DNA from: an uncultured Lachnospiraceae bacterium
GTDB taxonomy: Bacteria > Bacillota > Clostridia > Lachnospirales > Lachnospiraceae
NCBI GenBank assembly: GCA_910585995.1
Contig: CAJUGG010000067.1
Coordinates: forward strand, 1 to 27,802
Length of the DNA: 27,802 nucleotides
Direction of reading: 5' to 3'
A model generated the notes under the pieces. It did no database searches and was not told where the DNA came from. It saw only the letters and a program-made list of their open reading frames with translations. A program made the translations under genes and the position numbers. Positions 1-6,200 of this stretch are shown one piece after another; positions within the stretch are counted from its first letter, which is position 1, and every line of letters begins with the position of its first letter.

Positions 1-403
1 CTTTGTAGCTGTATCCGCCAATGATCTGCATGAGAGAGGCTTTTACTTTGATTCCCATGTCGATCACCTTTGCCAGCTCCCTCGCAAGCCCTTTCGGGAT
101 GTACCCGATCACCGTCCGGCGGCGGATACTGCGAATATGTACCACAATGCGGATCGCGTTCTGGTCGTACCTGTTATCAGGTTCCCTCTCTAAAGTTACG
201 CTTAAATCCTCCGGGCTGAACTGTCTCAGGAAGCTTAACCGCTCCTGCCGGTTCTCAAAGCTTGTGCCTGCTGCCCGGATGGTCATTGAGAGTTTTACTC
301 TCCGCCATGCTTTTCTGAAAGCCTCTGATAAGGAATAGCCAGCCTTCTTTAACTGGTTCGCCATGACGCACACGGCCTTTCTGATGTTCGTTATCTGCTT
401 CAT
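1..403 (-). CDS. HIRAN domain-containing protein (3' end cut by window edge)
   Basis: An open frame starts with ATG at 403 and runs leftward off the window, so at least 134 residues are visible and the C-terminus is missing. Residues about 71-107 carry the HIRAN signature: LEREPDNRYDQNAIRI followed by IGYIPKGLA. HIRAN domains bind DNA ends in SNF2-type helicases such as HLTF and also occur as small stand-alone proteins in bacterial mobile elements. The first 45 residues are basic and helical (KAWRRVKLSM), which fits nucleic-acid binding. The start is backed by AAAGGAG a few bases upstream and a TATAAT -10 box at 436-441. The stretch encoding residues 74-77 contains one copy of the dispersed ACCTGATAA motif. 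The cellular role is unknown; I infer DNA end or stress sensing for the element. Confidence 0.75.
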   Translation of the reverse strand, partial: MKQITNIRKAVCVMANQLKKAGYSLSEAFRKAWRRVKLSMTIRAAGTSFENRQERLSFLRQFSPEDLSVTLEREPDNRYDQNAIRIVVHIRSIRRRTVIGYIPKGLARELAKVIDMGIKVKASLMQIIGGYSYK

Positions 404-435
404 TTTGTGTGGCTCCTTTCTCTTAAGATGCTTCT

Positions 436-560
436 ATTATACACTATTTCTTGACCATAATCCATTGACTATATGTGCAAATATTTGACCATATCAATCA
501 CTAATTTTTGTACATATTGTACACTTGTAAAAGTGTATGTTTTGTGATATTATAAAGCTA
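436..560. promoter_or_regulatory. Divergent promoter/operator region between HIRAN gene and XRE gene
   Basis: Leftward, a TATAAT -10 (436-441) serves the HIRAN gene, with a poor -35. Rightward, TTGTAA (525-530), a 17-nt spacer and TATTAT (548-553) serve the XRE gene. Between them are three direct copies of TTGACYATA at 451-459, 465-473 and 485-493. Two inverted repeats follow: GTACA-TAT-TGTAC (510-522) and ACACTT-gtaa-AAGTGT (521-536), the second overlapping the rightward -35 box. This looks like an operator array, possibly for the adjacent XRE protein. Confidence 0.5.
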
Positions 561-624
561 TAATGGAGAAGGTGCCTTATTTATTCACGCCCCATTAAAA
601 CATCAGGAGAAAGAAGGTTTGAAA

Positions 625-870
625 ATGTCTATTTGCTATGCAAAATTATTTAAGCTGTTAGAAGAAAAAGGAATAAGCACATATTATCTACGTCAAAATA
701 AAATCATGGGACAACAAACATATTACAATCTTAAAAATGGCAAAGGAAATCTCGGAACGGAAACTCTCGAAAAGCTTTGTGCCCTTCTCAACTGTCAGCC
801 CGGCGATCTGATGGAGTATATCCCGGACAACAGGCAGCAGGCTCCCGGCTCTGAACCTGATAAGGAATAA
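625..870 (+). CDS. Small XRE/Cro-family transcriptional regulator
   Basis: An 81-residue protein made almost entirely of one Cro/CI-type helix-turn-helix domain (residues about 5-68). It ends the domain with the usual CQPGDLMEY block seen in YozG-like regulators (NLGTETLEKLCALLNCQPGD). An in-frame TTG lies two codons upstream, but ATG at 625 is preferred because GAAGG (613-617) is 7 nt upstream. The gene is divergent from the HIRAN gene and shares a repeat-rich control region with it, so autoregulation is likely. The last codons and stop contain the motif AACCTGATAAGGAATAA. It is probably a regulator of the element's left operon; its target is not known. Confidence 0.85.
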   Translation: MSICYAKLFKLLEEKGISTYYLRQNKIMGQQTYYNLKNGKGNLGTETLEKLCALLNCQPGDLMEYIPDNRQQAPGSEPDKE

Positions 871-1039
871 TTTCCCAGATGAGGATACCCTTGTCAGGCG
901 GGTACGTTTTTATCTCCCCACTTTTGAGGGAAACTATGGAAAAATCCTGATAGCATGCCCCCCGGCTCTCTTACAGGGTATAGCCGCTGATCCGCTTTAT
1001 TTGGTTATAAGTTTAGGGAAATGAACAGCAGTTCGCCCC

Positions 1040-1165
1040 TTGCGTCCTGCCGTGGGATATGGTAAGATTGAGAAAAGGAAAGCCAGAGACGCACGGCTAC
1101 CCTCAAAAGTAAGCAATCTAACCTCTTGTGAGGTCAGCCGTCACTATTGGCAGTAGTGGCGGCTA
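1040..1165 (+). ncRNA. Candidate antisense RNA (type I antitoxin) overlapping the 3' end of the toxin gene
   Basis: A plausible rightward promoter, TTGCGT (1040-1045), 17 nt, TAAGAT (1063-1068), predicts a start near 1075. The RNA would run through a small stem ACCTC/GAGGT (1121-1134) and an 11-bp stem (1136-1146 with 1154-1164, one wobble pair) that covers the toxin stop codon. It would pair with the 3' end of the toxin mRNA, the same convergent layout as RatA/TxpA. The U-tract after the hairpin is weak, so the 3' end is uncertain. This is inference from promoter-like and hairpin sequences only. Confidence 0.4.
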
Positions 1166-1255
1166 TTTTCGGCCCTTGAAGATCGTATAGCACAGACCAA
1201 CAAGGGCAACAATGAAAATTCCAGTCTGAACTAAGTCAGAATATGTAATCGTCAT
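1163..1255 (-). CDS. Putative holin-like type I toxin (30 aa)
   Basis: A 30-residue peptide, MTITYSDLVQTGIF at the N-terminus, then one hydrophobic segment (residues about 10-25) and a basic tail FKGRK. This is the layout of the 'putative holin-like toxin' family, related to TxpA/BsrG-type toxins that insert into the cytoplasmic membrane. The frame is open further upstream, but ATG at 1255 follows a strong GGAGGGA ribosome site, so the short form is chosen. A good leftward promoter, TTGAAG (1369-1374), 17 nt, TAGAAT (1346-1351), gives a leader of about 85 nt, long for so small a gene and typical of type I toxins under RNA control. A candidate antisense RNA converges on its 3' end. It likely stabilises the mobile element. 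Confidence 0.7.
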   Translation of the reverse strand: MTITYSDLVQTGIFIVALVGLCYTIFKGRK

Positions 1256-1345
1256 TGGCGTTCCCTCCTTTCTTTCGTCTGGAGGGTTAGCCCCTCCGAA
1301 GTAAAAGAGGGTAAGCCGCCCGGCTCTCTGGTTTTCCTGTCTCAC

Positions 1346-1374
1346 ATTCTACCATACAGCCGCTTTTTCTTCAA
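1346..1374 (-). promoter_or_regulatory. Sigma-A promoter of the holin-like toxin gene
   Basis: TTGAAG at 1369-1374 and TAGAAT at 1346-1351 are separated by exactly 17 nt. The predicted start near 1339 leaves a leader of about 85 nt before the ATG at 1255. Confidence 0.65.
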
Positions 1375-1731
1375 TCCTGTTTTTTGACACACTTTTAAAG
1401 CCCATTTCCCATTTTATCCAGTTTATCGTGCAAAGCGTCAAAGCCCGCCTACGAGCCACACAGCGCATTAGAGAGACACTCCCGGCAGCAGGCCTCTGAC
1501 CAGGAACCTGATAAGGGGCAGTCAGTACAGCCTTGTCTTATCAGGTAATAAAAACCATCCGGCAGAGAGATACTTAGCGAAAAAAGAAGCCCCTTTTTGA
1601 TTTTTCGGCAGAATTTGAAGAAGGGGCTTTTTGTTATTTTGCGGTAATTTTCGGAGGTAACCCGGACCGTCCTCATATGATCGGCAGACCCCTGCACGGT
1701 CATCCCGTTACTGACCATAATACTTTTTCTG
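1352..1731. other. Gene-poor stretch between toxin promoter and the 120-aa gene
   Basis: No convincing gene is seen. It holds two facing copies of the dispersed motif (AACCTGATAAGG at 1505-1516; its complement, TTATCAGGT, at 1538-1546) and a bidirectional terminator at 1587-1633. A leftward open frame crosses the region but runs through the terminator stem and has no ribosome site. Confidence 0.5.
1587..1633. terminator. Bidirectional intrinsic terminator
   Basis: AAGCCCCTT (1587-1595) pairs with AAGGGGCTT (1621-1629) around a 25-nt loop. T-rich tracts follow on both strands (TTTTTG on the plus strand, CTTTTTTCG on the minus strand). On the minus strand it would end transcripts of the gene at 1732-2094. 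Confidence 0.65.
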
Positions 1732-2094
1732 TTAAGACTTAAAGTCAGATGCACCACCCGGAAAGAAAAGTGTTGTCTTTTCCGCAGGCTCCATTTGCAT
1801 AAAATAATCGTCTGCATTCTCTCCTGCTGCCGTCAGTTCCTGCCTGCACTGCTCTATTCTCTCCATAATCGTTTCTCTGCTCTCACCTGTAATCTCCATT
1901 ACGTCCTCTACAGAAAACAGTTCATGTTCGCCTGTCTGCTCCGCCAGAACCATCCGCAGACCATTGTAGGCGACGTTTACAGAAAAACCCTCATTCAATA
2001 CCCCATTTTTTAATTGATCTGATAAAAACTTTCGATCAAAACCGTATATTTCATATTTGCTCACCAGATTGTCTAATGCTGCTTGAAATGTCAT
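1732..2094 (-). CDS. Hypothetical protein (120 aa) of the mobile element
   Basis: I do not recognise a named family. The protein is acidic and helical, with MTFQAALDNLVSKYEIYGF at the N-terminus, a middle part HELFSVEDVMEITGESRETIMERIEQCRQEL (about residues 57-88) that could form a small helix-turn-helix-like bundle, and a C-terminal tail ending FFPGGASDFKS. ATG at 2094 follows GAGGGGAAAGAGG, a strong ribosome site. It is followed by the bidirectional terminator at 1587-1633, so it seems to be the last gene of a leftward transcript, separated from the upstream gene by another terminator. Small genes like this fill the accessory parts of Lachnospiraceae elements; function unknown. Confidence 0.7.
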   Translation of the reverse strand: MTFQAALDNLVSKYEIYGFDRKFLSDQLKNGVLNEGFSVNVAYNGLRMVLAEQTGEHELFSVEDVMEITGESRETIMERIEQCRQELTAAGENADDYFMQMEPAEKTTLFFPGGASDFKS

Positions 2095-2153
2095 TACCTC
2101 TTTCCCCTCTCTATGCTTGTTTTAATAATTATTCCTGTCTTAAAAACCCGTCA

Positions 2154-2215
2154 CAATAAAAAAAATCGTGCAAAGGTGTCCGGCGGCTGCATTGCGCTCA
2201 CAGCCGCCTTGTACG
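2154..2215 (-). terminator. Intrinsic terminator after the 95-aa gene
   Basis: GGCGGCTG (2181-2188) pairs perfectly with CAGCCGCC (2200-2207), with partial extension of the stem outward (AAGGTGT/ACGCCTT). On the minus strand a run of seven T (2158-2164) follows after a short gap. It lies directly downstream of the stop codon at 2226. Confidence 0.6.
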
Positions 2216-2225
2216 CCTTATCTGG

Positions 2226-2513
2226 TTAATTGATCTTGGGAATAAAAGCTGATGGAGTCACTCCGATATATTGCGCCGATCGGACGCTTATATGATTATG
2301 GGTACTGATGGTTTCGAGAGCTAAATCAACCCAATCCCCTGTTTTATATGGTACGACCTCGAAATCTCGCGGCTTCATCCAAATTTCATCCGTTCCCCAT
2401 GGCAACCTACACAACAGACCACGTTCTCTATCAATCTCGACTACCATACATGCCCTAACATTGTTACGGCGACGGTTGGATTCTGTTATCTGTATTGCAT
2501 CGTAATTATTCAT
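2226..2513 (-). CDS. Hypothetical protein (95 aa), small beta-rich
   Basis: No family recognised. The sequence looks like a small beta-barrel: alternating short hydrophobic strands and charged turns (VRACMVVEIDRERGLLCRLP, then DEIWMKPRDFEVVPYKTGD), similar in feel to SH3-like or Tudor-like folds, which is inference only. ATG at 2513 is preceded by GAGG at a suitable distance. A terminator follows at once, so it ends the leftward operon that begins at the HTH gene at 6090 or at some promoter inside it. The gap to the upstream terminase-like gene is about 95 nt. Confidence 0.7.
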   Translation of the reverse strand: MNNYDAIQITESNRRRNNVRACMVVEIDRERGLLCRLPWGTDEIWMKPRDFEVVPYKTGDWVDLALETISTHNHISVRSAQYIGVTPSAFIPKIN

Positions 2514-2609
2514 TCTTTATTCCTCGCTTTCTAAAAATCAAACTATTTGTTAAAATATGTTCTAAAATATTTGCGGTGGTCCCTTATTATTTTTTAGCAT
2601 ACGCTTTAC

Positions 2610-3134
2610 TTAGTCCAGCCCCTCCGGAAGCTGTGGCTTCTCCCGGAACTCTTCCTGTGCCTGGAATCTGGCACGGATTTCCTCTCGGTTAAATTGCTGT
2701 TGGCCTGCAGAACCATTCATATCCACTACATTTTCAAAAGAAACTGTATCTTTATAATTCAGCCAGTTTTTCATTAGGAAAATTCCACTTGGAGGGCTTA
2801 TTTTCCCTCTTGTCATAGCCTGCTCCATGAAGCACGCCACAAACGATTTAGCACGGTTTATCAGCTCTTTTCTATGTTCAGTACATCCCAGCCCAGCGTT
2901 CCAGTTGAATAAAGTAGTTCGGCTGATATGAAGCGAAAAACACAGGCTTTCAATGCCAGGACGATTGCCGGTCCGTTGGCAAAACTGAAAATATTCATCA
3001 ATTCTTTTTTCCATTTCTTCATCAGTCACCGGCTTGCCCATGTCGTTTAACTCCCGCAAACTTTCAACTACATCAGAAACAAAATCAGGTTCAAGATCGT
3101 CAATTTGCTGTTGTGGAAATTGATGCTTTCCCAT
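2610..3134 (-). CDS. Terminase small subunit-like / gp3-like DNA-packaging HTH protein
   Basis: A 174-residue protein. Residues about 35-145 resemble small terminase or gp3-type DNA-packaging proteins: a helical start (VTDEEMEKRIDEYFQFC), an HTH-like part (PGIESLCFSLHISRTTLFNW) and the block GIFLMKNWLNYKDTVSFE, the typical 'FxLKN...Y.D' ending of that group. The C-terminus is a charged tail. Small terminases recognise pac or cos DNA for packaging; satellites use their own TerS to redirect a helper phage. No large subunit is seen nearby. AAGGAGTG lies upstream of the ATG. Related HTH proteins also occur in conjugative elements, so a packaging role is not proven. Confidence 0.6.
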   Translation of the reverse strand: MGKHQFPQQQIDDLEPDFVSDVVESLRELNDMGKPVTDEEMEKRIDEYFQFCQRTGNRPGIESLCFSLHISRTTLFNWNAGLGCTEHRKELINRAKSFVACFMEQAMTRGKISPPSGIFLMKNWLNYKDTVSFENVVDMNGSAGQQQFNREEIRARFQAQEEFREKPQLPEGLD

Positions 3135-3172
3135 AAATAAATCACTCCTTTTTTATTGATGTTAATAATTTG

Positions 3173-3388
3173 TCAAAGTTGCCTTTTCCCTTTAATTACC
3201 AGAATCTTCCCGCCATCAAAGACACCTGGCTGAAATTCTAATTTTCTTTTCTCTCCCGTATCAGGATTCTGTAAGATAATTCCGGGCCTGCGCTCTGATG
3301 TGTTAATCTTCCGCACCTCCCAGCCTTCAAGCCACCGCAAATCTTCTGCAAAAAATATTGTTTGTTTTATAGTCTTTTTTTGATTCAT
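3173..3388 (-). CDS. Hypothetical protein (71 aa)
   Basis: No family recognised. The protein is basic, with a start rich in Lys and Thr (MNQKKTIKQTIFFAEDLRWL), a central part INTSERRPGIILQNPDTGEKRKLEF with the look of paired beta strands, and VIKGKRQL at the end. AGGGGGA lies upstream of the ATG at 3388. It starts only 11 nt after the stop of the ERCC4 nuclease gene, so the two are co-transcribed, and it could be an accessory subunit or simply a passenger. Confidence 0.65.
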   Translation of the reverse strand: MNQKKTIKQTIFFAEDLRWLEGWEVRKINTSERRPGIILQNPDTGEKRKLEFQPGVFDGGKILVIKGKRQL

Positions 3389-3399
3389 TTTTAATCCCC

Positions 3400-3927
3400 C
3401 TACCGCAACGACTCGCGCGCGAAATAGTGAAATGTACTCACTATGAAATGTCCTGAAAGTTCAGGCGTAATAAATTGTAAGTTCATATCATACCGACTTT
3501 CAAAAGTTTTCAAACTGGCCACATACGATACAGGATTAAACTGCGTCCTGTATGTATGGTTACAGATCGCCGTATACCCTCGTGGGTCCTCAACCATCAA
3601 ATAAATTTTCGCTCCCGCATTCCTGGCTTTCAGAAATTCCATCTCGAACCGATCACGATGCTGCGCAAGGCTTCCTGATAATTCTTCAAGCGAATTTTTC
3701 CGTTCGATTATCACGGAGTTATGAAAATAAATGTCCCTGCCTGCTGCCACTGCGGGAATTTTACAGGAATAATCTCCATAATCCAACTTTTGAACCTCAT
3801 ATGCTATTCCCTGCCGCTGAAAGTAATCAAGAATATGCCCGTTCTTTTGTTCTCTGGAATCCACCAATATGATCATCTCTTTAAGCATCTTTTTGATCTG
3901 TTCCAATGTATATTTGAACTCTTTCAT
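3400..3927 (-). CDS. ERCC4 (XPF-type) domain nuclease
   Basis: A 175-residue protein. After a short N-terminal helix it shows the ERCC4 nuclease motifs: ILVDSREQK (about 21-29), LDYGDYS (about 48-54) and VIIERKNSLEELSGSL (about 72-87), where D, E-R-K are the metal-binding catalytic residues of XPF/Mus81-family enzymes. The rest (IYLMVEDPRGYTAI, FESRYDMNLQFI) fits the domain. Family members cut branched or flap DNA. There is no HhH2 domain, so it is a minimal stand-alone version as found in phages and mobile elements. It lies between the origin-like repeats and the terminase-like gene, so I infer a role in processing replication or recombination intermediates. Its ATG overlaps the stop of a small upstream frame. 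Confidence 0.85.
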   Translation of the reverse strand: MKEFKYTLEQIKKMLKEMIILVDSREQKNGHILDYFQRQGIAYEVQKLDYGDYSCKIPAVAAGRDIYFHNSVIIERKNSLEELSGSLAQHRDRFEMEFLKARNAGAKIYLMVEDPRGYTAICNHTYRTQFNPVSYVASLKTFESRYDMNLQFITPELSGHFIVSTFHYFARESLR

Positions 3928-3992
3928 CTGCTACCGTCTCCCCTTTCCTCTGCAATTTCTGTCGGCATCTGCTGCCGGTATCCTGTCGCCAT
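3924..3992 (-). CDS. Small 22-aa frame coupled to the ERCC4 nuclease gene
   Basis: A short frame beginning MATGYRQQ starts with ATG at 3992, preceded by GGGAGG at 8 nt, a near ideal ribosome site. Its TGA stop overlaps the ATG of the ERCC4 gene as ATGA. The layout suggests translational coupling: ribosomes finishing the leader restart at the nuclease, whose own ribosome site (GGGGAG) lies within the leader frame. Whether the peptide itself acts is unknown; it may be only a coupling device. Confidence 0.4.
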   Translation of the reverse strand: MATGYRQQMPTEIAEERGDGSR

Positions 3993-4080
3993 TTACATCG
4001 CCTCCCTCTGGTCTGTTTTTGGTACATTCAGAGTGTAAACCTGATAAGTCCTGAATCCTTTGCTTGTTCATTTTCATAGG

Positions 4081-4258
4081 AGGACTGAACAAGTGAGCAA
4101 GTAAAAGAGAAAGGCCCTATTTTATGCGGTTTTTCTTTACTTGTCCATGTGAGCAAGTAAAGGGCCTGTTTTCTCGCTTACTTGTCCAAGGTGGTCAAGT
4201 AAATAGAACCATTGATTTTAGCTGGTTTTCTCTTTACTTGACCATTTAAAATCACCCT
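4081..4258. repeat. Three tandem inverted-repeat modules with CAAGTAA/TTACTTG ends (candidate replication origin)
   Basis: Six copies of CAAGTAA or its complement lie in 145 bp and form three consecutive modules: 4098-4143, 4154-4184 and 4196-4240. Each starts with CAAGTAAA and ends with TTACTTG. The outer flanks are also shared (TCC or ACC after the right copy; GAG or GGT before the left copy; consensus TGGWCAAGTAAA). The cluster lies directly downstream of the RepA-like ATPase gene, where satellite and plasmid origins with iterons are often placed. Apart from a possible leader frame, the 3,928-4,258 gap holds no gene. Binding by the neighbouring Rep protein is inference. Confidence 0.6.
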
Positions 4259-5296
4259 TTAAGAAGATGGTGCCAATAAATAACTGTAAAATGTCTTGTT
4301 TTTCCCATAACCTTCAGATTTTAACCCAAGTAATTTATTATCCCGCATTTGTGCTTTCGCTCTCCGCAATGTTGAAGTGGAAATCCCTGCTGCCTTTGCA
4401 GCCTCGTCCAGTTCAGCAGTTGGTTTTTTTCCATTCTTGAGAAAATCCATAATAAAGGCTTCTGCATTTTGTCTTTGTGGAGCTTGATATGCTGACAGGT
4501 CCCGCGCTTTCACAAAATCCGCATCGTGCTTATCGCAGCAATCTTTGAAAACAGCAACACCATCCTCTATTGTGTACAGGACAGTCCGCCCCGGTTCTCC
4601 ATAATTACTCTTTTCGTGTGACAGATACCTCATATTATCCTTTGCCGCTCCGGTGATGAGAACGCTTCTGGCAATATCCCACACGTCCGCACTGTCCGCG
4701 ATTCGGTTCCTGCCATATACCCCCTGCCGCTTGTTGGTATGTACGACAATCAAAAAAGTTGTTCCGTATTCCTCCCCCAAGCCGATCAATGGATTTAGGC
4801 AGTTACGCATAGCGTTGCGCTGTCCCATCTGAATGTCGGATGGTATGAACGCCTGAAGCGGGTCAAATATCACAAGAGCCGGTTTCACTTCTTTTACCAA
4901 GTCTTTTAACAGCGAACTGTTAAATTTGATTTTTGAAAACCGTTCGTCTCTTAAGCTGACAGAAAAAATATTGTCCAGATTCGCCCCGGCTTTCCGCAGT
5001 CTTGCTTTCAGCGTGTATTCCAGAGAATCCTCCGAACTGAAAAACATTACTTTTTGCGGCTCTTTCGGTACAAAAGGATTTTCATTTGCTACCGCCACAT
5101 CAAAAAATGCCATTGTTCCGTTGCTTATCGCCGCCGCCAGTCCGCACCATGATGTTGTTTTTCCCGAACCGCCATCCCCGGCAAGGATATTGATCTGTCC
5201 CTTTGGCATATACTGCTCCACAAGCCATTCCGCCTCTTTTTCCTCTACATCTGTCAGGGAAATAAGAAGCGGCTTCTTTTCCTGCGCTTTCTCCAT
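4259..5296 (-). CDS. RepA-like AAA ATPase / replicative helicase with C-terminal winged helix
   Basis: The family is the RecA-fold AAA_25/RepA-type ATPase used as replicative helicase or helicase loader by plasmids, phages and integrative elements. With the start at 5296 (345 aa), Walker A is GDGGSGKTT (40-48), Walker B LVIFDPL (about 141-147), and the sensor-like VVHTNK is at 184-189. Residues about 275-335 (EAFIMDFLKNG...STSTLRRAKAQM) form a winged-helix-like DNA-binding end. The start is uncertain: the upstream gene ends at 5320, AAGGAG (5319-5314 region) is too near GTG 5311 and rather far from ATG 5296, and a longer GTG form at 5383 would overlap the upstream gene by 64 nt. The origin-like repeats follow immediately downstream. 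Confidence 0.85.
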   Translation of the reverse strand: MEKAQEKKPLLISLTDVEEKEAEWLVEQYMPKGQINILAGDGGSGKTTSWCGLAAAISNGTMAFFDVAVANENPFVPKEPQKVMFFSSEDSLEYTLKARLRKAGANLDNIFSVSLRDERFSKIKFNSSLLKDLVKEVKPALVIFDPLQAFIPSDIQMGQRNAMRNCLNPLIGLGEEYGTTFLIVVHTNKRQGVYGRNRIADSADVWDIARSVLITGAAKDNMRYLSHEKSNYGEPGRTVLYTIEDGVAVFKDCCDKHDADFVKARDLSAYQAPQRQNAEAFIMDFLKNGKKPTAELDEAAKAAGISTSTLRRAKAQMRDNKLLGLKSEGYGKNKTFYSYLLAPSS

Positions 5297-5319
5297 CAGA
5301 TCGCCCGACACGCGCTCCT

Positions 5320-5886
5320 TCAAAGACTCCACCCCGTTTCTTTTAATAGCTCCTCCTGATCGCGCCTGCTGCCAGTCAGGCACAGCACATCAAGCCTGTA
5401 TGATATCTTTTGCAGTTCCATCACCGCATAAGCCCACAGATCGGACATGGGCAGAAACACCTGCTTTTCTATCGCCCGTGTAAATATCTCTTCCCACTTT
5501 TTCAGCCTGTCCACCTCCTGAAGCCATGCATCCCTGAACCTCTGCTCTTTCTCCTGCTGCCGTTTCCTCTCCTGCTCCCGCCTTTTTATCTGCTCCTGGT
5601 TATCTTTGGAACCTGATACCGAATAGGGAAGAGAGAAGGCATCCACCAGATAACACGCCGCCTGCCAGTTATTGAGACCAAGCACAGCAGCAGTAAACCT
5701 TATCAGGTCCCCGCCTGTGTTGGCGCTGAAATCATAAAAACTGCGCTCATACAGCTTGCAGGAAGCCGTCCTCTCGTCCTGAAATGGACTCCTGATAAAC
5801 CCCGCCCTGTTCGGCTCAAATCCAAGATGGCGTGCGATCTGTTGCATAGTCAAGCTTTCTTTCACTTTCCTAAAAACCTCACTCAT
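5320..5886 (-). CDS. Primase-like protein with degenerate CHC2 zinc-finger fold
   Basis: The first 90 residues follow the CHC2 domain of DnaG-type primases: RKVKESLTMQQIARHLGFEPNR, then FIRSPFQDERTASCKLYE and YDFSANTGGDLIRFTAAVLGL. The usual zinc ligands are gone: the C-P-F-H position reads S-P-F-Q (33-36) and the second Cys pair is replaced in YDFSANTGGD (51-60). Residues about 97-135 are a highly charged coiled coil (KRREQERKRQQEKEQRF). No TOPRIM domain is present, so it may be a DNA-binding or Rep-partner protein rather than an active primase. ATG at 5886 directly follows the TAA of the HTH gene, with GGGGGAG overlapping it, so translation is coupled. Confidence 0.7.
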   Translation of the reverse strand: MSEVFRKVKESLTMQQIARHLGFEPNRAGFIRSPFQDERTASCKLYERSFYDFSANTGGDLIRFTAAVLGLNNWQAACYLVDAFSLPYSVSGSKDNQEQIKRREQERKRQQEKEQRFRDAWLQEVDRLKKWEEIFTRAIEKQVFLPMSDLWAYAVMELQKISYRLDVLCLTGSRRDQEELLKETGWSL

Positions 5887-6090
5887 TTACTCCCCCGACA
5901 ATGAATCCATATAAGCGTCTACCTTCTGAAAGTTGATTAAGTAATTCCGCCCAATCCTCACAACTGCCCCGGCTTGCTCTGCGATCTGACGCATGGTATT
6001 ACGTCCGACACCATAGCGTGCGCAAGCCTGTTCAATCCTTCCAGTTCTTGCATCAATTCCCAATTCCGACTTAACCAACCTACTTCTCAT
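5887..6090 (-). CDS. Excisionase-type HTH protein (DUF6462-like)
   Basis: A 67-residue protein with a helix-turn-helix of the excisionase/MerR-like type: IEQACARYGVGRNTMRQIAEQAGAVVRIGRNYLINFQKVDAYM. This matches the DUF6462-like small proteins that open replication operons in Lachnospiraceae elements. A GTG three codons upstream (6099) is in frame, but ATG at 6090 has AAAGGAAAGG at the right distance, so it is chosen. The gene is first in the leftward operon (HTH, primase-like, Rep ATPase) and is divergent from the repressor at 6201. It could act as Xis, as an activator, or as an initiator co-factor; the sequence cannot decide. Confidence 0.75.
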   Translation of the reverse strand: MRSRLVKSELGIDARTGRIEQACARYGVGRNTMRQIAEQAGAVVRIGRNYLINFQKVDAYMDSLSGE

Positions 6091-6119
6091 AAAAATCACC
6101 TTTCCTTTATTGTTTGTTA

Positions 6120-6190
6120 TTGTGTTTCTTTATGCCTATATGTTATACTAGATTAAACAGAAATAACATATCTAAAAAGCATCTAAAAAG
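6120..6190. promoter_or_regulatory. Repressor promoter and candidate operators
   Basis: A rightward promoter TTGTGT (6120-6125), 18 nt, TATACT (6144-6149) serves the repressor gene. ATATGTTAT (6138-6146) and ATAACATAT (6163-6171) form a perfect 9-bp inverted repeat with a 16-nt spacer that covers the -10 box and the start region. TCTAAAAAG recurs at 6171-6179 and 6182-6190, 11 bp apart. This is a natural operator for the XRE repressor controlling itself and the divergent replication operon. Confidence 0.5.
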
Positions 6191-6200
6191 GAGTAAAAAA

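Noticed and set aside
1449..1817. Leftward open frame of 122 codons
   Set aside because: It runs through the stem of a bidirectional terminator, overlaps the end of the better-supported 120-aa gene, and has no ribosome site.
4081..4258. Possible CRISPR array
   Set aside because: The repeats are short (7-8 bp), in alternating orientation and with uneven spacing; they fit iterons or an origin, not CRISPR.
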